Shown: positions 36,469-43,871 of the stretch, piece by piece
Layout of the letters: the number at the start of each line of letters is the position of its first letter
Numbering within the stretch: position 1 is the stretch's first letter
Source: Ruegeria sp. HKCCD7303
GTDB taxonomy: Bacteria; Pseudomonadota; Alphaproteobacteria; Rhodobacterales; Rhodobacteraceae
NCBI RefSeq assembly: GCF_013111185.1
Contig: NZ_WVRE01000005.1
Coordinates: 248,001 to 312,000 of the forward strand
Direction: 5' to 3'
DNA length: 64,000 bases
Position numbers and translations under genes: made by a program
Notes under the pieces: model-generated
Told to the model about the DNA's origin: nothing
Database searches by the model: none
Seen by the model: the letters and a program-made list of their open reading frames with translations, nothing else

Positions 36469-36508
36469 GCCGGGTTGGGTTTTAAGATCAGTTGGATCCC
36501 AACCCGGC
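36469..36508. terminator. Hairpin after Gfo/Idh gene, bidirectional terminator candidate
   Basis: A perfect 11-bp inverted repeat GCCGGGTTGGG ... CCCAACCCGGC with an 18-nt loop, 12 nt past the stop codon. It sits between convergent genes; the opposite gene ends at 36577. T-run support is weak. Confidence 0.65.
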
Positions 36509-36576
36509 TTATCGCATCCATCATATGGCTCGGCTGATGCACCTTTTGCAATGCCACCAGAAAGCAACAATGGGGT

Positions 36577-38592
36577 TCACTTTTTCCGTGACCCTTTGCG
36601 CATCGGCCGCGCATCCGGGCCTTTTCCTGCGCGCACCTTAAAGCGTTTGGGTTTGTCGCCATCCTGCCGGCCCTTGGCGCGTTCTTTCCGAGAACCCATG
36701 GGTTTTGACGGATCAGCCGCGTTCTTGCGCCGCTTGGTCTCGATACCGTTGCTTTTGACGGTTGTTTTCTTCTCAGGATTGCCCTGGCTCTTGCCATGGT
36801 TCCGCTTCGGCTTGCCAGACTGTGGTTTGTCAACGTTATCCTGGCGCTTTGAGGGCTTTTTCGCGCTCTGTTCGGATTCAGCGGCGTTTGGATCCACAGC
36901 GGGCTTAGAGTCGCGACGCGATACGTCCTTTTTGCGATCTGCACGCGGCGTCTTTGGTGCCGCAGGGGGACCTTTTGGTGAGGCGTCGAAATCCGGGACG
37001 CCGGGCAATTCGGTCAAACGCGCTCCCTGCTCAAGGTCAAGCTCTGGGCCAAGCTCGTTCTTCATCGCAGGCACGGCATCGGTCAGGATTTCAACGAATG
37101 TCTCCTGATATTGAACACGAATGGCCCCAATTGCATCTTTGGAAATCCCCGCATTACGACACAGCATGGGCAGCAGCCATCGCGGCTCGGCGCGTTGTTT
37201 GCGGCCCAAAGACAGCGAAAACCAAGTGCTGGGCCCGAAATCCGAAGCGTCCCGTTTTTTGCGGGCACCCGGTTCGGGCACATCACCCAAAATCTCGGGC
37301 GCGGAATTGCGCTCGCGGTAGAGCCGCAGAAACGCCGCAGCAATTTTCTCGGCAGAGCGTTCTTGCAAAAGGCGTTGGGCAAAGGCCTGTTCTTCGGCGC
37401 TTGGAGATTGACCCCATCCCGGATCGGACATCAGCCTTTCTTCATCGCGCGCAAGCACCGCCTCGGCGGAGGGTGGCGTACCCCATTCGGCCTCCAGTTT
37501 GGCGGATTTCAATAGGCGCTGTGCCTTTGACCTTTGACGCCCCGGCACAATCAGTACGGATGTACCCTTTCGTCCGGCACGGCCCGTCCGCCCGGACCGG
37601 TGCAACAAAGATTCCGCATTGGATGGCAGATCTGCGTGGATCACAAGCTCAAGCCGGGGAAGGTCAATGCCACGCGCAGCCACATCTGTTGCGATACAAA
37701 CACGCGCGCGGCCATCACGAAGCGCCTGCAAGGCATGGGTGCGTTCCGTTTGGCTCAGTTCACCCGAAAGCGAAACCACGGAAAACCCTCTGTTGGAAAA
37801 CTTCGCTGTCAGGCGGGCCACCATAGACCGGGTATTGGCAAAGATGATCGCCGTTTGCGCATCATGAAAACGCAAAAGGTTGATGATTGCCTTTTCGATA
37901 TCAGACGGGGCCACAGACAGCGCAAGATAGGAAATGTCCGCGTGCTGGGCGTCTTTGTTGCCGACCTCAATGCGGCGAGCGTTATCTTTTTGATAGGTCT
38001 GGGCAAGCTTGGCGATACCGCGCGGCACCGTTGCCGAGAATAGCAATGTGCGACGGTTTTCAGGCGTGTGGTCCAGAATGAACTCCAGATCTTCCGAGAA
38101 CCCCATGTCCAGCATTTCGTCCGCTTCATCCAGGACGACAGCCCTGAGATCGCTCAGATCGATCACACCCCGAGAGACATGGTCCCTAAGTCGACCGGGC
38201 GTGGCGACAATGACATGCGCGCCGCGCTCGATCGCTCTGCGTTCAGCACGCGCATCCATGCCACCAACGGCGGATGCGGTAACGATCCCGGCCTCAGAAA
38301 ACAGCCAGTCAAATTCCCGTTGCACCTGCATGGCCAATTCACGTGTGGGCGCAATGACCAAAGCCAAAGGGGACGCGGGGCGATCAAATCGGCCATCGCC
38401 GTCCAACAAATCTGGCGCAATCGCCAAGCCAAAACCCACCGTTTTTCCCGATCCGGTTTGCGCTGACACCAACAGATCAAGCTGGCCCAGTTCAGGCTGT
38501 GTCACCGCGACTTGAACGGGTGTTAGTTCGCTGTAACCCTTTTGGGTCAACGCCTGCGAAAGCGTCTTGGGCAGGTCGAAGGGGTTGTGCAT
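36577..38592 (-). CDS. DEAD-box RNA helicase, DbpA-type
   Basis: 671 aa. Helicase core with Q-motif near LTPVQVAV, motif I AQTGSGKT, Ia PTRELA, II LDEADEMLD, III FSATVPRG and VI HRSGRTGRAGRKG. Residues ~440-530 fit the DbpA RNA-binding domain (WFSLSLGRKQRAEPRWLLPM, then AIRVQYQETFVEI), followed by a ~120-residue Lys/Arg-rich, Ser/Pro-rich tail of low complexity. It probably acts in ribosome assembly or cold-shock RNA remodelling. SD AAGGTGA precedes the ATG. It is an unusual housekeeping-type gene for a plasmid. Confidence 0.92.
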   Translation of the reverse strand: MHNPFDLPKTLSQALTQKGYSELTPVQVAVTQPELGQLDLLVSAQTGSGKTVGFGLAIAPDLLDGDGRFDRPASPLALVIAPTRELAMQVQREFDWLFSEAGIVTASAVGGMDARAERRAIERGAHVIVATPGRLRDHVSRGVIDLSDLRAVVLDEADEMLDMGFSEDLEFILDHTPENRRTLLFSATVPRGIAKLAQTYQKDNARRIEVGNKDAQHADISYLALSVAPSDIEKAIINLLRFHDAQTAIIFANTRSMVARLTAKFSNRGFSVVSLSGELSQTERTHALQALRDGRARVCIATDVAARGIDLPRLELVIHADLPSNAESLLHRSGRTGRAGRKGTSVLIVPGRQRSKAQRLLKSAKLEAEWGTPPSAEAVLARDEERLMSDPGWGQSPSAEEQAFAQRLLQERSAEKIAAAFLRLYRERNSAPEILGDVPEPGARKKRDASDFGPSTWFSLSLGRKQRAEPRWLLPMLCRNAGISKDAIGAIRVQYQETFVEILTDAVPAMKNELGPELDLEQGARLTELPGVPDFDASPKGPPAAPKTPRADRKKDVSRRDSKPAVDPNAAESEQSAKKPSKRQDNVDKPQSGKPKRNHGKSQGNPEKKTTVKSNGIETKRRKNAADPSKPMGSRKERAKGRQDGDKPKRFKVRAGKGPDARPMRKGSRKK

Positions 38593-38760
38593 AGATCACC
38601 TTGCAGAAGAAAGATCACGCCCTTAACGGTGATGACAGACATTGTACAGCCCGCTCGACCCAACAAGTACGATCGGCGGCAAATCGTCCCTTTGCCGTCT
38701 CCAAGGATGTTGTCAAAGCGACCGGAATTCGAGAGGTCAACTCAAACGGCCGCTTTGATC

Positions 38761-40068
38761 TCAATTCACGAAATGCAGCTGGTCGAACTCTCTGCGCCAG
38801 TCGGAAACCTCTGCTAGAACAGTTTCACCACTCAGGCCGCGCATGATCAGATCGGCCAAACGCTCAGCGTCGTCGGACCTCATACCCCACCGCACCAACT
38901 CTGGGGTGCCGATCCTCAGGCCGTTCATGTCCGCCTCTACGGGTTCGACCGGCAAGCCGATGCCACATGCGAGGAACCCGCTTGCCCGCAGCTTTTTGGA
39001 TGCTGTTTGACCTCCGCCGAAAGCCTTCGCAAGAACCGCGAATTGGTGGGAATTTGTAAAACCATCCCGGCAAGTGAAGATCGGAACACCCTGCTCGTGC
39101 AACGCTTGGGACAACGCTTGTGACATGGCGATCATCTCGCGCGCATAGGCCGAACCAAATTCCTTCCAATCCAACATCGTGACGGCGAGAGCAGCAGTCT
39201 TGGCTGCATCGAAATTGGCAGTCATGCCGGGAAAGGCTATCGCGTCCAGCGCTTTCGCAATTTCGGCTTCATTTGAAACGATCAGACCCCCAGCCGGACC
39301 ACCAAGGCTCTTATAGGTGCTCATAGTCATGAAATGCGCACCTTCTTTCAACGGGTTGGACCACGCGCGTCCGGCAATGATGCCACACTGATGGGCGGCG
39401 TCGAACATAACCCATGCTCCTACTTCGTCCGCAATGGCGCGGACCTCGGCCACAGGATGTTCAAACAGATTAAGGCTGCCGCCAATCGTGATCAGCTTGG
39501 GCCTCTCAGACTTCGCCAGTTCGCGCAACCCATCCAGATCGACGGTGTAGCCATTAGCGTTCACAGGTGCTTCGATTGTTCGCAGACCAAAAAGTCCGGC
39601 GCAACCAGCTACATGATGGGTAACGTGCCCGCCAATTGAGGCGGGAGGAGCGATTATTGTGTCGCCTGGTTTGCAAGTCGCCATAAACCCATAGAGGTTG
39701 GCAATGGCGCCTGAAGGCACGCGAACTTCGGCAAACTGGGCATCAAAAACCTCGGCGCACAGTTCTGCGGCGATAACTTCGATCTCTTCGATTGCTTCCA
39801 GCCCCATTTCATATTTGTCGCCGGGGTAACCCAAGGAAGGTCGCGACCCAATGCCTGAAGACAAAAGCAGTTCGGCTTTGGGGTTCATCACATTGGTTGC
39901 CGGGTTTAGGTTGAAGCACTCTTTCTCGTGGATGCGACGGTTTTCCTCTGCCAAATGCTCAATCCGGGCCAATAGATCACCCGACGGTGTCGCAGCGGCC
40001 TTTGTTGCGATGTCCTGAACCAAGGTTTCGCTTACGGCGGGCACCCAATCTCTTTGCGCAAGTGTCAT
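38761..40068 (-). CDS. Serine hydroxymethyltransferase-like PLP enzyme
   Basis: 435 aa from the ATG at 40068 (AGGAG 10 nt upstream); a longer frame to 40299 is read-through. SHMT fold: NRRIHEKECFNLNPATNVMN at the N-terminus where typical GlyA has ELIASEN, GYPGDKYEMG, VRVPSGAIANLYGF, GGHVTHHVAG, and the PLP lysine in MSTYKSLGGPAGG. The substrate region departs from classical GlyA, and RxxR-type C-terminal residues differ, so alpha-methylserine or other beta-hydroxy amino acid substrates are possible. If it makes serine from glycine and methylene-THF, it could replace the deleted glyA of the serine-cycle operon. Divergent LysR gene adjacent. Confidence 0.82.
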   Translation of the reverse strand: MTLAQRDWVPAVSETLVQDIATKAAATPSGDLLARIEHLAEENRRIHEKECFNLNPATNVMNPKAELLLSSGIGSRPSLGYPGDKYEMGLEAIEEIEVIAAELCAEVFDAQFAEVRVPSGAIANLYGFMATCKPGDTIIAPPASIGGHVTHHVAGCAGLFGLRTIEAPVNANGYTVDLDGLRELAKSERPKLITIGGSLNLFEHPVAEVRAIADEVGAWVMFDAAHQCGIIAGRAWSNPLKEGAHFMTMSTYKSLGGPAGGLIVSNEAEIAKALDAIAFPGMTANFDAAKTAALAVTMLDWKEFGSAYAREMIAMSQALSQALHEQGVPIFTCRDGFTNSHQFAVLAKAFGGGQTASKKLRASGFLACGIGLPVEPVEADMNGLRIGTPELVRWGMRSDDAERLADLIMRGLSGETVLAEVSDWRREFDQLHFVN

Positions 40069-40164
40069 CTGACGATCTCCTGTTTTTCTCAATGTGACGA
40101 CTGCCGCGTGACATCGCAAAGCAGAATTGATATTTCTTGGCGTAGAAAAACTAAGGCTTCTGAA
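40069..40164. promoter_or_regulatory. Divergent promoter between SHMT-like gene and LysR
   Basis: 96 bp spacer with the SD of the SHMT-like gene at its left end and an AT-rich right half (TTGATATTTCTTGGCGTAG). LysR control of the SHMT-like gene is inferred from this arrangement. Confidence 0.45.
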
Positions 40165-41043
40165 ATGAGCGTTGTTCCTAATCGCCCGAAAGGACCACCT
40201 CTGAACGCCATGCGCGCCTTTGAGGCTGCTGCGCGCCACGTAAGCTTTGCCGCGGCAGCCGAAGAGTTGAGCGTCTCGCCGGGCGCGATATCTCAACACA
40301 TAAAAACACTGGAAGGTTGGGCAGGGTCCCCGCTGTTTCGCCGCAATGCCCAGGGCGTTGAGCTCACCCCTGAAGGGCAGTCACTTGTCGCGGATTTCAC
40401 CTCGGCCTTTGACCAAGTGGCCGATGCGGCCCGAGCGTTGCGCAACTTAAAGCCCAAGGCCGATTTTCACATCGCAGCCCTGCCCAGTGTTGCCCAACTT
40501 TGGCTGCCCAAGCGTCTGCGTCAGATCAGAGCTCAACTGCCAGACATCACTTTTTCTGTAACAGCCATGGAAACTCCGCCCACTCTTGGGCGTGAGCTGT
40601 TCGATTTGTCGATCTTCTTCGCCGTGACGGATGGATCGCCAAGGCAGATCGCTGTTTGCAAGGACATTATCGCTCCGGTTTGCGCGCCTACGCTTCTGGA
40701 TCGCGCCCGAGGCGGAAACGGATTTGAAGACATTCCACTACTGCATGATCAGGCTTGGAAAGACGATTGGTCCACTTGGTCCCAAAATACTGGGTATAAA
40801 CTGCGCGATGATCAAAGTGGACCTCAGTTTTCGCTCTACAGCCTTGCCGTCGAAGAGGCCAAGGCCGGCGCAGGCATGTTGATCGGACACATGTGTCTGA
40901 TCGAAGAAGCTTTAGCTTCTGGTGCTTTGACGCCCGTGCATAGTCAATCCTGCCATACAGGTCGCTCTCTTGTGATCGAAATGCCAGAACAATCGAGACG
41001 CAGACCTGAAACGGACCAAGTTGTTCAATTGCTGTCAGACTGA
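40165..41043 (+). CDS. LysR-family transcriptional regulator (GcvA-like)
   Basis: 292 aa from the ATG at 40165; an upstream extension to 40054 would run into the SHMT-like promoter and adds a non-family sequence. HTH MRAFEAAARHVSFAAAAEEL plus LSVSPGAISQHIKTLEGW, then GVELTPEGQ; effector domain from ~90. The GcvA-type FEAAARH-SF motif recurs in the LysR at 7.6 kb. Likely regulator of the divergent SHMT-like gene. Confidence 0.88.
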   Translation: MSVVPNRPKGPPLNAMRAFEAAARHVSFAAAAEELSVSPGAISQHIKTLEGWAGSPLFRRNAQGVELTPEGQSLVADFTSAFDQVADAARALRNLKPKADFHIAALPSVAQLWLPKRLRQIRAQLPDITFSVTAMETPPTLGRELFDLSIFFAVTDGSPRQIAVCKDIIAPVCAPTLLDRARGGNGFEDIPLLHDQAWKDDWSTWSQNTGYKLRDDQSGPQFSLYSLAVEEAKAGAGMLIGHMCLIEEALASGALTPVHSQSCHTGRSLVIEMPEQSRRRPETDQVVQLLSD

Positions 41044-41300
41044 ACAATCATCCACGCCAAAGATTGAACTGTCTCTGCTTCCGCTAATTGGGTTGGATTT
41101 CACCTTTTCTGAGCGATAAACTGCGGTTGGGGCTTGCCGCGATGGGCGGCTTTGGGCGCTGACAGTTTTGGAACTCGATCTACCTGCCGACGCTGATATT
41201 GACTTCAGAACCTGTCTGCTAAGTGTGCAGTCAGCCACTTTCGTATGATCGAAGTTTGTTAGAAGACAAGCTTCCAACTCTTCCTACTTCGAGAAAGTAA
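41044..41300. other. Intergenic region, no gene recognised
   Basis: 257 bp without a supported coding region. The following GNAT fragment lacks its 5' part, so this stretch may cover the site of that deletion. Confidence 0.3.
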
Positions 41301-41594
41301 TGGCTGTGCTACTGTCGCGAAGCTTATACCGTTCTGAGCCCGCTCAGCCAATTGCAGCTGGGTCGTCGTGGTATCGACATGCACCACCTCTTTGTCGAAC
41401 GGCCCCATCGCGGCATGGGCGTCGGGCGGCGGCTGATCGAAGGCGCAATATACAAGGCGCGCGCGCTGTCCTGCTCCTACATGATGGTCGGCACCCACCC
41501 CGACAATTCAAAAGCCCAAGCCGCCTACCTGGCTTGCGGATTCGAGCGGCGGGATGCGGTGCATCCCCGGTTTCACTTTCCTCTCGATGCCTAG
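41301..41594 (+). pseudogene. C-terminal remnant of a GNAT-family N-acetyltransferase
   Basis: The frame after a TAA (41298-41300) encodes LGRRGIDMHHLFVERPHRGM, then GVGRRLIEGAIYKARALSC and NSKAQAAYLACGFERRD. That is beta4 to beta6 of GNAT, with the acetyl-CoA loop (R-G-x-G-x-G/R type, RGMGVGRR) and the late CGFE motif. The N-terminal half (~60-70 residues) is missing, and no start codon with SD precedes it. It is convergent with the Rieske gene. Likely a 5'-truncated relic. Confidence 0.6.
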
Positions 41595-41620
41595 TGGGTT
41601 TCAGAACCGACCAGCAAGCC

Positions 41621-42667
41621 TTACAACCGCTCAACCATGTCGATCGGTCCAGCCTCAGCCTCAATCGCGCGGTTCAAAGCTTTCCGGAACAGTTTGGCCC
41701 CCGCGTCCAGCCCCAGATCAATATGGGGCGTCTTGGCGTATTTCATGCCCAGATGAACCTTTTCCAACACTTCTTTGTCCTCAAGAAACGCCATCCGCGC
41801 GCCATCATTCATGAATTTGGACACCTCGGCATTGTCGGGATCGGAATTGCGGTGCTGGAACCAAAAATACCGGGTTCGATCCTCATCAATCGGGGTCATG
41901 AAGTTGTAAGATATGTTGATGAATGTCTCAGCAACCGGTTGCTTATCATAGCCTCCGGTCCCGACGGGCGTGTAGATGGATTTGTTCAGCCCGATCGCAG
42001 GCATACACATCTCATAGTGCTGCAGTCGGTCACAATCACCGTCAAAGGCCACCAGTTTCGCGTAATAAGGCGACGGCGGCTTGTTCTCGATCCAGCGCGA
42101 AACGATTACGCCTCGATCTGTTCTATTCACATCCAACCGCTCTTCATCCGTGCCTGCACCTGCAAAGGACGACACATGAACCCAGGCTACATGGCTGGGG
42201 TCCAACAGGTTGTCGCAGACCCACAGGTAGTGACAGTCAATATCCATCACCCCGCCATCGGTTTTGCCCCAGCTTGGGTCATCGAAGTTATCAATCGGGA
42301 AAATCTTGTCAGGATCGGCCAGATCCGGGTCGCCCATCCAGATCCACAGAAAGCGATAGCGATCCACCACCGGGTAGGATTTTACAACCGCTCGACGCGG
42401 GGTCATACCGCGCTGGGTCGGGCTATCGGTGCATTTACCCGAGCAGTCGAATTTCAGACCATGATAGCCGCATTCCACAACATCGCCAATCAGGTTGCCA
42501 TTAGACAGCGGCAGCTTGCGATGCGGGCAGGCATCCTCAAGCGCGACGGGGGTGCCGTCCTGCTGGCGGTAGAACACAATGTTTTCGCCTAGAAAGGTCT
42601 CGGCCTTCAGTTCGCGCCCGATATCCTTGCTCCAAGCGGCGACATACCAGCAGTTTTTCAGAAACAT
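41621..42667 (-). CDS. Rieske non-haem iron oxygenase, vanillate O-demethylase (VanA)-like
   Basis: 348 aa from the ATG at 42667. The start MFLKNCWYVAAWS is the canonical VanA/phthalate-oxygenase opening. Rieske ligands: CPHRKLPLSNG and CGYHGLKFD; mononuclear-iron region NLLDPSHVAWVH. Such oxygenases demethylate or hydroxylate aromatic or N/O-methyl compounds and need a reductase (VanB-like), which is not in this window. A monocistronic unit beside the replication gene. The substrate remains open; O- or N-demethylation would fit the window's theme. Confidence 0.88.
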   Translation of the reverse strand: MFLKNCWYVAAWSKDIGRELKAETFLGENIVFYRQQDGTPVALEDACPHRKLPLSNGNLIGDVVECGYHGLKFDCSGKCTDSPTQRGMTPRRAVVKSYPVVDRYRFLWIWMGDPDLADPDKIFPIDNFDDPSWGKTDGGVMDIDCHYLWVCDNLLDPSHVAWVHVSSFAGAGTDEERLDVNRTDRGVIVSRWIENKPPSPYYAKLVAFDGDCDRLQHYEMCMPAIGLNKSIYTPVGTGGYDKQPVAETFINISYNFMTPIDEDRTRYFWFQHRNSDPDNAEVSKFMNDGARMAFLEDKEVLEKVHLGMKYAKTPHIDLGLDAGAKLFRKALNRAIEAEAGPIDMVERL

Positions 42668-42720
42668 GGACGAGCTCTCCTGTTGGTCAGATGGCTTGCG
42701 CCAGTATGGGCGGATGCCCC

Positions 42721-43416
42721 TCACTCCGCCGACTCCACCCGCACAACTCTAATGCTGGGATCGACCCGGCTATAGGCTGCGAGCAAACGTTGGTTCCACT
42801 TTTGAGAAATGTAATCAGCCATGAACCGCGAAGGAGCAACGAGGGTCACAGTCCCCCCTGCCCGCTCAGCTTCGGATAAATGTTGAAACCAGCTTGCCCA
42901 CAGTTCTGGATCTCGTTCATGAAGATTCGACTGGACCTGTGACCAGACATCGCTCTCGCCATCTTCGGTGGGCGCGGGTTTCATCGTGAACGGCACAATA
43001 TTTGTTTCCGGCTCCGGTTTATGCATCATACGCGCATGGAAGTCCGAACCTATGATCGGCCACACCTCTTGCGTGTCGATCATGATCTGTTTGAGGTCAA
43101 TCTCGTATACGGCGACTCTGCCACGCGCCGCAGGCCTTTTGACGGATACCCACCCTAATGCGCGAAATTTGGACATTTCGCGCTTTACTGTCCTTTCGTT
43201 CACTGCCCAAAGGCGCGAAATTTCTTCGCGTCCAATCGACAATTCATTGCTGCGCCAGTTATATCTGATCGTAATCAAGGCGATTATACGCAGAACACTA
43301 CGCTGTCGGTGTTTATCTCCTGACAAGGCGTGAACGGTCAGCGCAGAGAGTATATCGTATTTTAAGGCCGCCGCATTACGCCCGACCGGTTTAGCCAGTT
43401 GCATACCCGTTCTCAC
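42721..43416 (-). CDS. Plasmid replication initiator, DnaA-like type
   Basis: 231 aa. The N-terminal half is a winged-helix domain (IGREEISRLWAVNERTVKRE then MSKFRALGWVSVKRPAARGR). The C-terminal ~75 residues (DVWSQVQSNL, ELWASWFQHLS, TLVAPSRFMADYISQKWNQR) copy the DnaA N-terminal domain (domain I-like core), without AAA+ or DnaA-box-binding domains. This matches the DnaA-like replicase class of Rhodobacterales plasmids. Start is GTG 43416 or ATG 43404; neither SD is decisive. It is divergent from parA and so forms the replicon's core; the ori is expected nearby. Confidence 0.88.
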   Translation of the reverse strand: MRTGMQLAKPVGRNAAALKYDILSALTVHALSGDKHRQRSVLRIIALITIRYNWRSNELSIGREEISRLWAVNERTVKREMSKFRALGWVSVKRPAARGRVAVYEIDLKQIMIDTQEVWPIIGSDFHARMMHKPEPETNIVPFTMKPAPTEDGESDVWSQVQSNLHERDPELWASWFQHLSEAERAGGTVTLVAPSRFMADYISQKWNQRLLAAYSRVDPSIRVVRVESAE

Positions 43417-43598
43417 CGCTTCTTCTGCCTCAGACGGGTTTATCCCGCCATGTTCGCGCTGTTATCCAACGCTTTTCGCCATCTTGGCCTAATTAGCGTC
43501 CAAACCTTCGATTCTGTCAAGAAGAGTCTGAAATCGAGGCAACCTTTAGGTCGGTCATCCTTCAAAAAAGAAAAGAATTTGGTGAATTATTGGTGAGG

Positions 43599-43619
43599 GG
43601 GGACATGCTGCATGTCCCC
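43599..43619. promoter_or_regulatory. Perfect 21-bp palindrome, operator or rep/par binding site
   Basis: GGGGACATGC T GCATGTCCCC: two 10-bp arms and a single central T. Half-site copies recur at 43632-43642 (AATGTCCCCCT) and 43665-43674 (CTGTCCCCCT). Four TGTCCCC units in ~75 bp suggest binding by a rep or par protein. Confidence 0.7.
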
Positions 43620-43631
43620 TTAAAGAGTTCT

Positions 43632-43642
43632 AATGTCCCCCT
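43632..43642 (+). repeat. TGTCCCC repeat unit
   Basis: AATGTCCCCCT, same strand as the right arm of the palindrome at 43599-43619, whose left arm carries the motif inverted. Confidence 0.6.
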
Positions 43643-43653
43643 ATATATAGGAT

Positions 43654-43682
43654 TTGACAGTTCCCTGTCCCCCTAAATAACG
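43654..43682 (+). promoter_or_regulatory. Candidate parAB promoter
   Basis: TTGACA at 43654-43659 and AATAAC at 43677-43682 with a 17-bp spacer. The spacer contains a TGTCCCC unit (43665-43674), so occupation of that unit would block the polymerase: a likely autoregulation point. The -10 is a weak match. Confidence 0.5.
43665..43674 (+). repeat. TGTCCCC repeat unit inside the parAB promoter
   Basis: CTGTCCCCCT, third direct copy of the motif in the control region; lies between the candidate -35 and -10. Confidence 0.6.
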
Positions 43683-43758
43683 AGGTTCTTGGTACATGAC
43701 TCGCTGAGCGGCGCGGCCGAAGCTCCCGAATCGCTTTTGCGCTTAGACGCCTTGTTTT

Positions 43759-43774
43759 CTTACCCGTGGGTAAG
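43759..43774. promoter_or_regulatory. parS-like palindrome 1
   Basis: CTTACCC GT GGGTAAG, a perfect 16-bp palindrome in the parA leader. The same 7-bp arms recur twice more in the parAB locus (44855-44870 and 46271-46286) with the central dinucleotide AC. Candidate ParB-binding centromere site. Confidence 0.75.
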
Positions 43775-43871
43775 GTTGCAGTTTCATGATATTTTCTTTT
43801 GCGTAAAGTGCAAATCGGTCGTAAATAGGAAACGAACAGAAATTTACGTTCCAAATATAGAGATCAGAGGC

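Larger units (their letters stand above)
43417..43871. other. Replication/partition control region, candidate origin
   Basis: About 455 bp between the divergent rep and parA genes, if parA starts at 43872. It contains an A-rich block (43560-43590), a perfect 21-bp palindrome, two further copies of its TGTCCCC half and one parS-like palindrome. An origin in this region is an inference from layout; no iteron array beyond the TGTCCCC elements was seen. Confidence 0.5.

Noticed and set aside
43689..43871. 61-residue N-terminal extension of ParA
   Set aside because: The segment carries a parS-like palindrome and has no ParA-family sequence; the HTH domain begins after the ATG at 43872. Some doubt remains since the ribosome site there is poor.
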